64,000 nt of DNA. Origin: Silvania confinis. GTDB lineage: Bacteria > Pseudomonadota > Gammaproteobacteria > Enterobacterales > Enterobacteriaceae. How positions within the stretch are numbered: the stretch's first letter is position 1; every line of letters starts with the position of its first letter. This document shows, piece by piece, positions 28,857 to 36,689 of the stretch. The position numbers and the translations under genes were made by a program. Location: NCBI RefSeq assembly GCF_025564085.1, contig NZ_JAMGZJ010000072.1, positions 150,196-214,195 of the forward strand. The letters are read 5' to 3'. The notes under the pieces are model-generated. The model was not told the DNA's origin. It did not search any database and saw nothing but the letters and a program-made list of their open reading frames with translations.

Positions 28857-29154
28857 GGTTTACCAGTCAAGCCGCTTTGAGAAAGCCTTCAACCGCCTGA
28901 CCAAAAGCGATCAAGATAGTGTTGATGACGAAATTGATCGCATCATCGAAAACCCGGAGACAGGTGAGCGTAAGAAAGGCGATCTCAGCTATCTGCGGGT
29001 ACATAAGTTCTACATGGGCAAGCAGCAGTACCTGCTCGGCTACACGTGGGTGGATCAAAGACTGGAGATCTATCTCCTGAGCATGGGAACGCACGAGAAT
29101 TACTACGATGAGCAAAAGCGGCACCGTAAAGCCGACCTGAAACTGATCGGGTAA
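28825..29154 (+). CDS. RelE/ParE-family toxin
   Basis: A 109-residue basic protein with the RelE/ParE fold signature: FEKAFNRLTKSDQDSVDDEI helices, then GDLSYLRVHKF, QQYLLGYTW and LEIYLLSMGTHENYYDE strands. Such toxins cut mRNA on the ribosome or poison gyrase; which applies is not clear. It lies downstream of, and overlaps, a ParD-like antitoxin. The pair lies inside the AT-rich island, where it could stabilise the segment. Confidence 0.85.
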   Translation: MCAEKTGQGIEVYQSSRFEKAFNRLTKSDQDSVDDEIDRIIENPETGERKKGDLSYLRVHKFYMGKQQYLLGYTWVDQRLEIYLLSMGTHENYYDEQKRHRKADLKLIG

Positions 29155-29310
29155 CGTTGGGTAAGAATTTTTATCTCTTTAAAACAGCCTGATATTCCCA
29201 TAGGTCGGGCATGTGAAGCGCCCCTGACATAGCCTTTCTGGAAGGCGCCTCGCAACCTCTAAATCAACGTTATGTAATTCAGGGTTAAGGCTTTTATTCC
29301 TCTAGCGAGG

Positions 29311-29383
29311 GTCGTAAAGTGACTGCGTTGCGGCACATCCGCAATCGGGCGTAGGAACCCGCATTCTACAGAGCAACTTTTTA
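29311..29383 (+). ncRNA. Possible C4-type antisense RNA
   Basis: Two consecutive hairpins, TTGCGG-CACAT-CCGCAA (29328-29344) and CGGG...CCCG (29346-29361), are followed by CAACTTTTT. Sequence (GTCGTAAAGTGACTGCG) and arrangement remind me of C4 antisense RNAs of phages P1/P7 and Salmonella IsrK, which sit before a small ORF and silence it. The next gene begins at 29398. This is an impression from memory and needs a covariance-model search. Confidence 0.35.
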
Positions 29384-29397
29384 ATAGGATGCTCAAT

Positions 29398-29853
29398 ATG
29401 ACTACTATCCAGACACTGACTTGCTGTCACTCTGACGAAATCGTTACTGACCACTTCACCACCCTGCCCCTTACTGCTGAATCTGATCTCTTCGAGGTCG
29501 CCGATCGCTGCGCCGCGCTGGTGAGCGTATTGATCGAAACTGACGACAGTGCATCCCGCACTGCGCTCTGCGAACGTCTGCTGCACGCGCTGCAAAAGCT
29601 GCGTGAACTTTGTGATGTCGAACTCCCGCCGCATCTTATCGCACAGCTGATTCAGGGGGAAAAACTCAACTCCTGTATGCCGGACTGCTGGCAGGAAACT
29701 GCGCCACAAGTGGATTACGCGCTGGCTTTGGTGCGGGCAATTTTGGGTGGAACACTGCCCGACAACGTCGAGAAACAACTGGCGGGGCTGCTGCACGATC
29801 TTGTCTGGCTGCTGAATGAATTTGTGAAGGAGCCTTATATCAGCGTGCACTGA
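29398..29853 (+). CDS. Unrecognised 151-residue protein, phage-remnant type
   Basis: I do not recognise a domain. The protein is acidic and helical (LFEVADRCAALVSVLIE, LCERLLHALQKLRELCDVE, NVEKQLAGLLHDLVWLLNEF), soluble, with several cysteines (TCCH near the start). Codon use looks genuine. AGGA lies nine bases before the ATG at 29398; an in-frame ATG at 29389 is the alternative. A C4-like RNA candidate lies just upstream, and a hairpin terminator (29898-29920) follows. The context suggests a prophage or satellite remnant. Function unknown. Confidence 0.7.
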   Translation: MTTIQTLTCCHSDEIVTDHFTTLPLTAESDLFEVADRCAALVSVLIETDDSASRTALCERLLHALQKLRELCDVELPPHLIAQLIQGEKLNSCMPDCWQETAPQVDYALALVRAILGGTLPDNVEKQLAGLLHDLVWLLNEFVKEPYISVH

Positions 29854-29897
29854 GTGCGGGTGGAGTTCGGCGAACGCGTTTTGATTTCAGGTTGTGA

Positions 29898-29920
29898 AAA
29901 GGGGCTGTCGCAGGCCCCTT
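29898..29920 (+). terminator. Hairpin terminator after the 151-residue gene
   Basis: AAGGGGC...GCCCCTT (29899-29905 and 29914-29920) is a strong stem 45 bases after the stop, with little T-tail. The following stretch to 30277 is AT-rich and gene-free and should contain the promoter of the ATPase-protease pair. Confidence 0.5.
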
Positions 29921-30277
29921 AATGCGTTGGAAGATGGGGTTGGTGTTTAGGGGGCGGGGATTCGAATTTTTGCACGTTGGCAATGTTGGTTGTTGTGTGT
30001 GAGAAACAATGAATGTCTCAGGGCGTGAAGCGGATATCAGCAATCTCCCTCACAACTAACGGAAGCCTTACTAACATCATTGTGCTAGGCGATAAGTGCT
30101 TCATTTACCCCGCCCAAACTGAATGGAATTGCATTTCTAAAGAACAGTATGGGTGGTCATAAAAAACCCAAGATCTGGTAACTACCTTCTCTAAATATGG
30201 TAAAATTACTGGATAAATGGACAGGATGGTATATCATTCAGTGAGTTTTGGTTTGATTTTGCTTTGGAGTGGTTTTT

Positions 30278-31360
30278 ATGATTAACATCACTAAAGATCT
30301 ATTTGTAGAAGTGATGAATGATGCATTACAGGGAAAGCGTGAAAATCTCGAAATGCGTTTACGCATCATTATAAAGAAACTGAAGAAAGACTCTCCGGAG
30401 CTGGCGTCTGAGCTTAGTGATGCACTTTTGAGAAATGCTGATTCTGTCAACATAATACGGGGAGCTACGGCAAACCGACAACCAGCGCCTGTTGATGCAG
30501 ATACAAGGCAAAAATTATTGGTTGAGACTTACCCAGTCAAATTGACAGTTACTCCTCTTTGGCCTCAGCACATTTCTACCTCACTCAACCGTTTTGCGAC
30601 CGAGTGGGATAAAAGGGATCAGCTTATTGAAAAAGGGTTGTTACCTTCTAAATCACTATTAATGGATGGTCCGCCCGGAGTAGGGAAAACGCTCGCTGCT
30701 AAATGGCTTGCAGAAAAAATGAATTTACCGCTTTTGACATTAGATCTTGCAAGTGTTATGAGCAGTTTCCTTGGAAAGACAGGGAGCAATATACGAGCGG
30801 TGTTAGATTATGCACGCGCTTTCCCGTGTGTTTTGTTATTGGATGAATTTGATTCAATCGCGAAAAAGAGAGATGATTCTTCCGATGTAGGGGAGTTAAA
30901 AAGATTAGTAACAGTATTGTTGCAAGCCATTGATGAATGGCCTGCGACTTCAATTTTAGTTGCAGCTACTAACCATGGAGAGTTGTTAGACCCTGCCGTG
31001 TGGAGACGTTTTGATCGAGTAATCAGTTTTGACTATCCATCACAAGATCTTATAAAAGAATTTTTGCTTAGAAAAGATTTACCGCCTGGGTTGGCAATGT
31101 ACATTAGCGAAAATTTGGTTGGCAAGTCTTTTGCCGTTATTGAACGTTCAATTAATCAAGCAAAGCGCAACTCTGTTCTGGAGAACATACCCGTTAATAA
31201 AGCTGTCATGGAAGAAGTTTTTGAGGGTAAACCCATCGCGGATTTGATTAGGTCAATGAATGAAAAGGGGCTATCGCAGAGGCAAATATCCGCTGAGCTC
31301 GCAATCTCAAGACCGTTGATTAAAAAAATAATTGATGCAGAAGGATTGAGTGATGAATAA
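30278..31360 (+). CDS. ietA: IetA-type AAA ATPase of a defence or stability pair
   Basis: A 360-residue AAA ATPase. Walker A is GPPGVGKT (residues 131-138), Walker B LLLDEFD (about 186-192), sensor 1 lies in VAATN, and the arginine-finger region is WRRFDR. The C-terminus has a helix-turn-helix-like LSQRQISAELAISRPLIKKI. The next gene, overlapping by eight bases, encodes a subtilase. This pairing is the IetA/IetS system, first described as a plasmid stability/incompatibility pair in Agrobacterium and later reported as antiphage. The ATG at 30278 has TTGGAG eight bases upstream; a GTG at 30269 overlaps that site and is rejected. AT-rich, clearly acquired DNA. Confidence 0.82.
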   Translation: MINITKDLFVEVMNDALQGKRENLEMRLRIIIKKLKKDSPELASELSDALLRNADSVNIIRGATANRQPAPVDADTRQKLLVETYPVKLTVTPLWPQHISTSLNRFATEWDKRDQLIEKGLLPSKSLLMDGPPGVGKTLAAKWLAEKMNLPLLTLDLASVMSSFLGKTGSNIRAVLDYARAFPCVLLLDEFDSIAKKRDDSSDVGELKRLVTVLLQAIDEWPATSILVAATNHGELLDPAVWRRFDRVISFDYPSQDLIKEFLLRKDLPPGLAMYISENLVGKSFAVIERSINQAKRNSVLENIPVNKAVMEEVFEGKPIADLIRSMNEKGLSQRQISAELAISRPLIKKIIDAEGLSDE

Positions 31361-33550
31361 TAAAAACATGTTATTAGGTTACGGCGAAACTTTAACTGGT
31401 GAAGTTAAAGTTAAAAAAGGTAATGGCCCTAAAAATAAGCCATATACATACGAAGAGAATGCCCCCGTAATCATGCGTGAGTTACAGGGCGTGTTAAAGA
31501 GTATGGATGCACTTCCTGATGCAGTTATGCCAAATGGGGAGGCTGTTGCGAAGATCACGCTGCATCCTGCATTTTTAGCAAAATCATATTTCCCGGTTTT
31601 ACTTTTTAAAAAATTTGCCTTGCATAGCGTGGGTAGCAAATCAGTAAAAGTAAAACCGCGGAAAATAGTTGAAGGGCGAGGAAAATCTAAGGATGAATTT
31701 TCTAGCGCTTGTATTTATGTATCTGGGAAAGTTAAAGATTTTTTAGCTCTTTATAATGCCTTAAATAGTGATCGTTTGAACAAGGGCCAAAAGAAAGAAA
31801 TCATAACTTTCGAAGCCATTTCATTTTTTGATTCGGATGATAAAATAAAAACTATTGAACCATCGCAGAAAACAAGAAAGCTTGAAGTTGCACTGCACAC
31901 TCCAGAAAGTAATAAAGATGTTTTACGTAGCTTTATTAATTACGCATTATCATGCGGGGCAACCATTAATGAAAATAAAATTATAAATATGAATGGGTTG
32001 ACGTTCATGCCGATTATTGCCAATGCTCATGAAGCTGCAATGGTCGCTGAATTCTCATTTTTAAGGGCTATTCGTGACTTACCTAGCCTAAGGATCAATA
32101 ACCCAGTTTTTACACGCACACTAATTGAAAACAATGACTTAAAATTACCTACGGAGAAAGCGATTAATGATAATATTAAAGTCGCTATATTTGATGGAGG
32201 TATAGGTAACACTGACTTTGAACGATGGGTTGAAGAATACGCATTTAGTCAAAATTCAAAGACAAGTGGTCAACTACTTTCACATGGACAAGATGTTACC
32301 TCTACAGTATTGTTTGGTACAATTATTGAAGGGCAGAAAGAACTTCCCATTCCTTATACAAAAATAGATCATTATCGTGTTCTAGACAATTCTATTGATG
32401 GACAAGACGAAGATTTATTTGATGTGTTGTTAAGAATTAAATCTGTTCTAGATGACGAGGACTATGATTATATCAATCTGAGTCTGGGACCTAGATTCCC
32501 TGTTGATGACGATGATGTACATGTGTGGACATCAACATTAGAACAATATCTCTCATCCGGTAAAACATTATGTACTGTAGCTGTTGGTAACGATGGTTGC
32601 TTAGGTGATGGATTAAATCGTATTCAACCACCTTCTGACTTAGTAAACGCTCTGGCTGTTGGGGCGGCTAACTCTCTGTCTGATAAGTGGATAAAAAGTG
32701 ATTATAGTTGTATTGGCCCAGGACGAAGCCCTGGATTTGTTAAACCTGACGGTATAGCATTTGGAGGGTCAAAAGAAGAACCATTCAAGCTGTATAGTCC
32801 ATTTTTAGGGGGGATTGTACAAACTGCGGGGACAAGTTTCTCTTCACCATTAGTTTTACGTCAAGCTATTGGCTTGACCGCAAGTCTGCAATATGACATC
32901 ACGCCACTTACAGCTAAAGCGCTGTTAATTCATCATGCAGAAAATAACGGATCAGAACGTAGCCATGTTGGCTGGGGGCGATTCCCTCATAATTTAGCTG
33001 ATGTTATTTACTGTGATGACAATGAAGTGAAGGTTATTTATCAAGGTAAATTAAAACCATCTCAGCATCTGCGGGCATCCATTCCATTTCCTGACATTCC
33101 CGTTAATGGGGTATCGATTTAAAAGCTACCTTCTGCTTTACTACTCCGGTTGATGTCGAGCATCCTGTTAATTACACCAAAAGCGGATTAGTTGTTACAA
33201 TGAGGAAAACCCCAAATGACAAAATTGGCGCAACCTTCCCTCTATTTAACAGTAAAAGTATTTATGCAACAGAAGAAGAACTTCGTGAAGACTCCCATCG
33301 GTGGGAGACCACGTTAAGAAGTGAACATACATTCAACAAAGACACTCTTAAAGACCCTTGTTTTGATGTAATCTATTATGGTCGTGATTGCGGTATGCCT
33401 GTTGAAGTTGAGGATTTACCAGAACTAGCTTATGTTCTAATCGTTTCACTTAAAGCGAAAGATACTCCTGAGTTATATAATAATATTCGTCAACGTTATC
33501 AAACTTTACAACCAATTAAAATCAAACAACAAATTAGAATCCAATCTTAA
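31353..33550 (+). pseudogene. ietS: IetS-type subtilisin-like protease, frameshifted near the C-terminus
   Basis: The first frame (31353-33122, 589 residues) holds a subtilase domain with Asp281 in AIFDGGIG, His311 in LLSHGQD, the oxyanion Asn in VAVGNDG and Ser495 in GTSFSSP. It stops early at 33120. The family's C-terminal domain continues at once in another frame: NGIDLKATFCFTTPVDVEHP through NYTKSGLVVTMRK to the stop at 33550. The break falls at GGGG (about 33108-33111), where removal of two bases or gain of one restores a protein of about 730 residues. The catalytic triad is intact, so a truncated protease could still act. The true state may be a mutation or an assembly error. The ATG at 31353 has AGAAGGA upstream and overlaps the ATPase stop. 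Confidence 0.8.
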
Positions 33551-33605
33551 TTTATTCGTAAAAATAATGCCTTTTCGTGCATGACAATTAAATTAGTGTT
33601 TTTTC

Positions 33606-33633
33606 AAAGCCGCGCCAGTTCTGGCGCGGCTTT
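33606..33633 (+). terminator. Terminator-like hairpin after the protease gene
   Basis: Arms AAAGCCGCGCCAG and CTGGCGCGGCTTT with a two-base loop form a very stable stem 56 bases after the last stop. The T-tail is short. Confidence 0.7.
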
Positions 33634-33731
33634 GATGCACTTGTATAAAAACGTTTCTATATCAATCCCGGGTTATGATGCCGGTTAAACAGGTAGGCTT
33701 GTAGTTGAATGAGTGTTTACAGCTTGCTTTC

Positions 33732-33809
33732 GAGTTTGAGTTTGAGTTTGAGTTTGAGTTTGAGTTTGAGTTTGAGTTTGAGTTTGAGTTTGAGTTTGAG
33801 TTTGAGTTT
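33732..33809. repeat. Hexanucleotide tandem repeat, 13 copies of GAGTTT
   Basis: Thirteen perfect GAGTTT units without interruption, in a gene-free stretch between the protease and the orphan immunity gene. Such tracts change length by slippage. A reverse-strand ORF over it would encode only Asn-Ser repeats and is not believed. Confidence 0.97.
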
Positions 33810-33937
33810 AAACGATAGATGAAACACACTGTGAATCGCCACGACTTAGGCAAGCATAAACATCTTCTCTACCCTTTCACGCGATCTCACACCTTAAACT
33901 CCTGCTATCGTTTACCCGTCAAAATTAAAGCTCGGCT

Positions 33938-34114
33938 TTACCACTTCACGAAAATAAGAACCAATATAAAAAACACAGGTACAAGCCATAAGGGACCGTT
34001 TGGGAAAAAATAAAACAGTACGAATGCGAATAATATTGTCAATATGGCTGGGCCATAGTCGGAGAGCAAAGACCTAAACATCCGTTTTAACACTCTGCAC
34101 ATAATATTAACCAT
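33938..34114 (-). CDS. 58-residue membrane protein, putative orphan immunity protein, copy B
   Basis: A paralogue of the gene at 27293-27469: same length, 39 of 58 residues identical by hand alignment, with the central FRSLLS.YGP.ILTILFAFV and FFPNGP.W blocks unchanged. It has no effector gene upstream and no hcp downstream. Just before its ATG the sequence GGCGGCGAGGTATTATAA corresponds to the ribosome site and first codons of the effector gene in copy A, with the start ATG changed to AGG. This suggests an effector was once here and was deleted. Retention of an open frame suggests it still protects the cell. Confidence 0.72.
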   Translation of the reverse strand: MVNIMCRVLKRMFRSLLSDYGPAILTILFAFVLFYFFPNGPLWLVPVFFILVLIFVKW

Positions 34115-34120
34115 GATTAT

Positions 34121-34321
34121 AATACCTCGCCGCCCTGGCGATTTAACTTAAATAAACCGGGCGATTATAAGAGGCAAAAACTAATCGGTAAATAAGCACA
34201 TTACATTTTGCAAGCAATACTCTTATAAGAGAACGTTTAAACGTTCTGCGTAATAGCCAGAGCTTTTTAAATTTCAAACTCGCTGGAATTAGACGACAGG
34301 CGTATATTGTGCTCGCTTCTG
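34121..34321 (-). repeat. Leader region of the second immunity locus, copy B
   Basis: The counterpart of 28162-28378. Together with the duplicated 58-residue genes, these imperfect direct repeats bracket about 5.5 kb containing the toxin-antitoxin pair, the C4-like region and IetAS. Similarity ends abruptly at CTCGCTTCTG, where a REP unit begins. Confidence 0.75.
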
Positions 34322-34505
34322 CCGAGCGGCGGCTGACGCCTTGCACGGCCTACAAAACCCACGATATAAACAAATGCCGCATATTTCGTAGGCCTGGTAA
34401 GGCGCTAGCCGCCACCGGGCAATTTCAGAGAGGTTAACGTTGTCAGCAAGATTGTGCCCGGGTTTCTGCCGGGCGGCGGCTGACGCCTTGCACGGCCTAC
34501 GAAAC
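34322..34505. repeat. Three REP-type units downstream of hycI
   Basis: REP-like palindromes lie at about 34322-34357, 34386-34422 and 34457-34505. The first and third share GGCGGCTGACGCCTTGCACG and run the same way; the middle one is inverted. They separate the island from the hyc operon end. Confidence 0.8.
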
Positions 34506-34512
34506 TAAACCC

Positions 34513-34968
34513 TTACAACTCGCCAAACCCCAGCACCCCATGCCTTTCGGCCAGGCTTTGATAAACCCTCTCAACCGCCGTTTTCACCTTCTCCGTCATC
34601 GGATAATAAAACCCAACAATATCCGGCTGGATGCCAAGGAAGATCACCTCCCCCACATCCCCGCGCAGCTGATCCACCAGGTAGTTCAGCGGCATATTGT
34701 GGGTGGTCATCATAAACATCTCGGCGATGTCGTCCGGGTCGATGCGGCGGATCTCGCCGGGGTTGAGCCCCATATCGGTGGCATCGACAATCAGCAGCCG
34801 CGCCGGACGCAGCTCGCGGATGGCGACCACGTCGTTTTCCGGCGCACTACCGCCGTCAAACACCACCCACTCGCCGCGCGGGGTTGTGCGGCACATCTCG
34901 GCCAGCAGCGGACCGGCACCGTCGTCGCCCATCATGCTGTTGCCGACGCAGAGTAATACATCAGTCAC
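34513..34968 (-). CDS. hycI: Hydrogenase 3 maturation endopeptidase HycI
   Basis: A 151-residue protease that removes the C-terminal extension of the hydrogenase large subunit after nickel insertion. It is nearly identical to E. coli HycI at LLCVGNSMMGDDGAGPLLAE, with the nickel-sensing Asp and His residues in GNSMMGDDG, VDATDMGLNPGEI and TTHNMPLNYL. Its substrate is the HycE tail encoded in the same operon. It is last in hycABCDEFGHI and overlaps the hycH end by eight bases. Confidence 0.96.
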   Translation of the reverse strand: MTDVLLCVGNSMMGDDGAGPLLAEMCRTTPRGEWVVFDGGSAPENDVVAIRELRPARLLIVDATDMGLNPGEIRRIDPDDIAEMFMMTTHNMPLNYLVDQLRGDVGEVIFLGIQPDIVGFYYPMTEKVKTAVERVYQSLAERHGVLGFGEL

Positions 34969-35371
34969 GTTGCCTCCGAACCATCAGATAGATGGCGTTT
35001 TCCTGGTGAATGGCGTGCAGCATGTTAAGCATGCTGTTGCTCCACGCCTGCTGCTGCGCCGTTTGCCCTGCCCTTGCGGCGTCGAAGGCATTAGCGAGCA
35101 TCACGATATGGTTGGCGTCGATGACGATCTCGCCGTAGCGCGGCACGCCTTCCATTTTGCGCCGCGCCTCGCTACCCGCGTCGAGGGTGGCGATCCACGC
35201 CAGATAGTCGTCCCACGGGCAGGTCATCGCCGCCTCCAGGCAGTCGATGACCCCCAGATGGTGGCCGATGGCCAGCCCGTAGTAGATCACCTGCTGGGCG
35301 TCGTCGGGGGTGTTGTCGTTCTCGTCAATAAACTTGCGGCTAAGCTGGCTGAATACCACTGTTTCGCTCAT
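34961..35371 (-). CDS. hycH: Formate hydrogenlyase maturation protein HycH
   Basis: A 136-residue soluble protein ([20 protein letters not shown] at the start) of the HycH family, needed for making active hydrogenase 3 in E. coli by a step that is not well defined. It overlaps hycG by one base and hycI by eight. Confidence 0.94.
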   Translation of the reverse strand: MSETVVFSQLSRKFIDENDNTPDDAQQVIYYGLAIGHHLGVIDCLEAAMTCPWDDYLAWIATLDAGSEARRKMEGVPRYGEIVIDANHIVMLANAFDAARAGQTAQQQAWSNSMLNMLHAIHQENAIYLMVRRQRD

Positions 35372-36135
35372 CAGACACGCTCCTGCCCGACCACCTCAAG
35401 GAGGTTGCCGACAATCTCATTCAGGCGCGGATCGTTCTCGCGCGCCAGCCAGGCCGCCACGCTTTTGTCGCCTTCCAGCAGATGACGCATAAAGTCGTCG
35501 GCAATCTGGCGACCGTAGCGGTAGCCCGCCAGACGGCGCGCGGCGCGATCGATACGCACCCGCAGGGGCTGCACCATCTCCGGGTGCAAAATGTCGGCAG
35601 GCTGGTTATCCAGCGCCCCCGGCTCGCGGGCGTGGATTTTTTGCTCCAGCAGCCCCAGCGCCATTGCAAAGCCATACAGGGTGGCGGCAGGCGACGGCGG
35701 GCAGCCGGGAATGTACACGTCCACCGGCACGATTTTGTCGGTGCCGCCCCAGACGCAGTACAGGTCGTGGAAGATGCCGCCGGAGTTGCCGCAGGCCCCG
35801 TAGGAGATACAAATTTTTGGATCCGGGGCCGATTCCCACGCGCGCAGCGCCGGGGAGCGCATCGCGCGGGTGACCGCGCCGGTAAACAGCAGAATATCGG
35901 CGTGGCGCGGGGATGGCACCACTTTGATGCCGAAGCGTTCGGTGTCGAAAATCGGCGACAGGGTGGCGAAGATCTCGATTTCGCAGCCGTTGCAGCCGCC
36001 GCAGTCGACGCGGTAGACGTAGGCGGAACGCTTAATTTTTTTCAGCAGCGAGGCCTTCATGCTGGCGATGGAGTCGTCTACCGTCACCGGCACCGGGATC
36101 CCCTGTTCGTTACGCGGGCCTAACAGTTCGCTCAT
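35371..36135 (-). CDS. hycG: Hydrogenase 3 small subunit HycG
   Basis: A 254-residue iron-sulphur subunit, homologous to NuoB of complex I. Cluster ligands are visible in [11 protein letters not shown], in [13 protein letters not shown] and in [16 protein letters not shown]. It passes electrons from HycB/HycF to the [NiFe] site in HycE on the cytoplasmic face of the membrane. It overlaps hycF by four bases. Confidence 0.96.
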   Translation of the reverse strand: MSELLGPRNEQGIPVPVTVDDSIASMKASLLKKIKRSAYVYRVDCGGCNGCEIEIFATLSPIFDTERFGIKVVPSPRHADILLFTGAVTRAMRSPALRAWESAPDPKICISYGACGNSGGIFHDLYCVWGGTDKIVPVDVYIPGCPPSPAATLYGFAMALGLLEQKIHAREPGALDNQPADILHPEMVQPLRVRIDRAARRLAGYRYGRQIADDFMRHLLEGDKSVAAWLARENDPRLNEIVGNLLEVVGQERV

Positions 36136-36677
36136 CGTGTCGCTTCCTTCATTTCGCGGGTCAGATGGATTTTGTCCGACGGGGTCAGCCCCTGCAGGCG
36201 CTTGCAGTCCGGGCAGGTTTCAAAACTCTCCCGGTGCGATTCGGCGCGTTGATCGCCGTTGTGGCGCAGCAGGGCAATCACGTAGTCGATCTCTTTTTGC
36301 ACCGCATACGGACGCTCGCACACCCGGCAGTGGCAGATATCAAAGCGCGACTGCTGCAGGAAATCGGCCTTGTTCCACACCGCCAGCTCGTACGCCTGCG
36401 ACAGCGTAATCGCCGTGGTCGGGCAGACCTCTTCGCAGCGTCCGCAAAAGATGCAGCGCCCGAGGTTGAACTGCCAGGTCAGCTGGCCGAACTGCAGATC
36501 GGTCTCTACCGTCAGGGCGTTCGACGGGCAGGCGTTCACGCAGGCCGCGCAGCCGATGCACTGCTGCGGGTTGTGCTCCGGCTTGCCGCGCATATTTTTG
36601 TCGACCGCAATCGGCTGCAGCGGATAGGACTCCGTGACCACGCCGGTTTTGATGACTTTTTTGATAAACGTAAACAT
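36132..36677 (-). CDS. hycF: Ferredoxin-like subunit HycF
   Basis: A 181-residue protein homologous to NuoI, with two [4Fe-4S] motifs, [12 protein letters not shown] and [12 protein letters not shown], plus later cysteine pairs ([15 protein letters not shown]). It links HycB to HycG in the peripheral arm of formate hydrogenlyase. It starts 12 bases after hycE. Confidence 0.96.
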   Translation of the reverse strand: MFTFIKKVIKTGVVTESYPLQPIAVDKNMRGKPEHNPQQCIGCAACVNACPSNALTVETDLQFGQLTWQFNLGRCIFCGRCEEVCPTTAITLSQAYELAVWNKADFLQQSRFDICHCRVCERPYAVQKEIDYVIALLRHNGDQRAESHRESFETCPDCKRLQGLTPSDKIHLTREMKEATR

Positions 36678-36689
36678 GGGGGCTCCGGG

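Noticed and set aside
33732..33809. The short regular repeats as a CRISPR array
   Set aside because: There are no spacers; units are six bases and contiguous, and no cas genes are present.
33662..33853. A small minus-strand frame encoding Asn-Ser repeats
   Set aside because: It is only the translation of the GAGTTT tandem repeat, with no ribosome site or conserved flank.
34322..34505. Repeated palindromes as a CRISPR array or IS ends
   Set aside because: They have REP-element sequence and alternate orientation; there is no transposase and no regular spacing.
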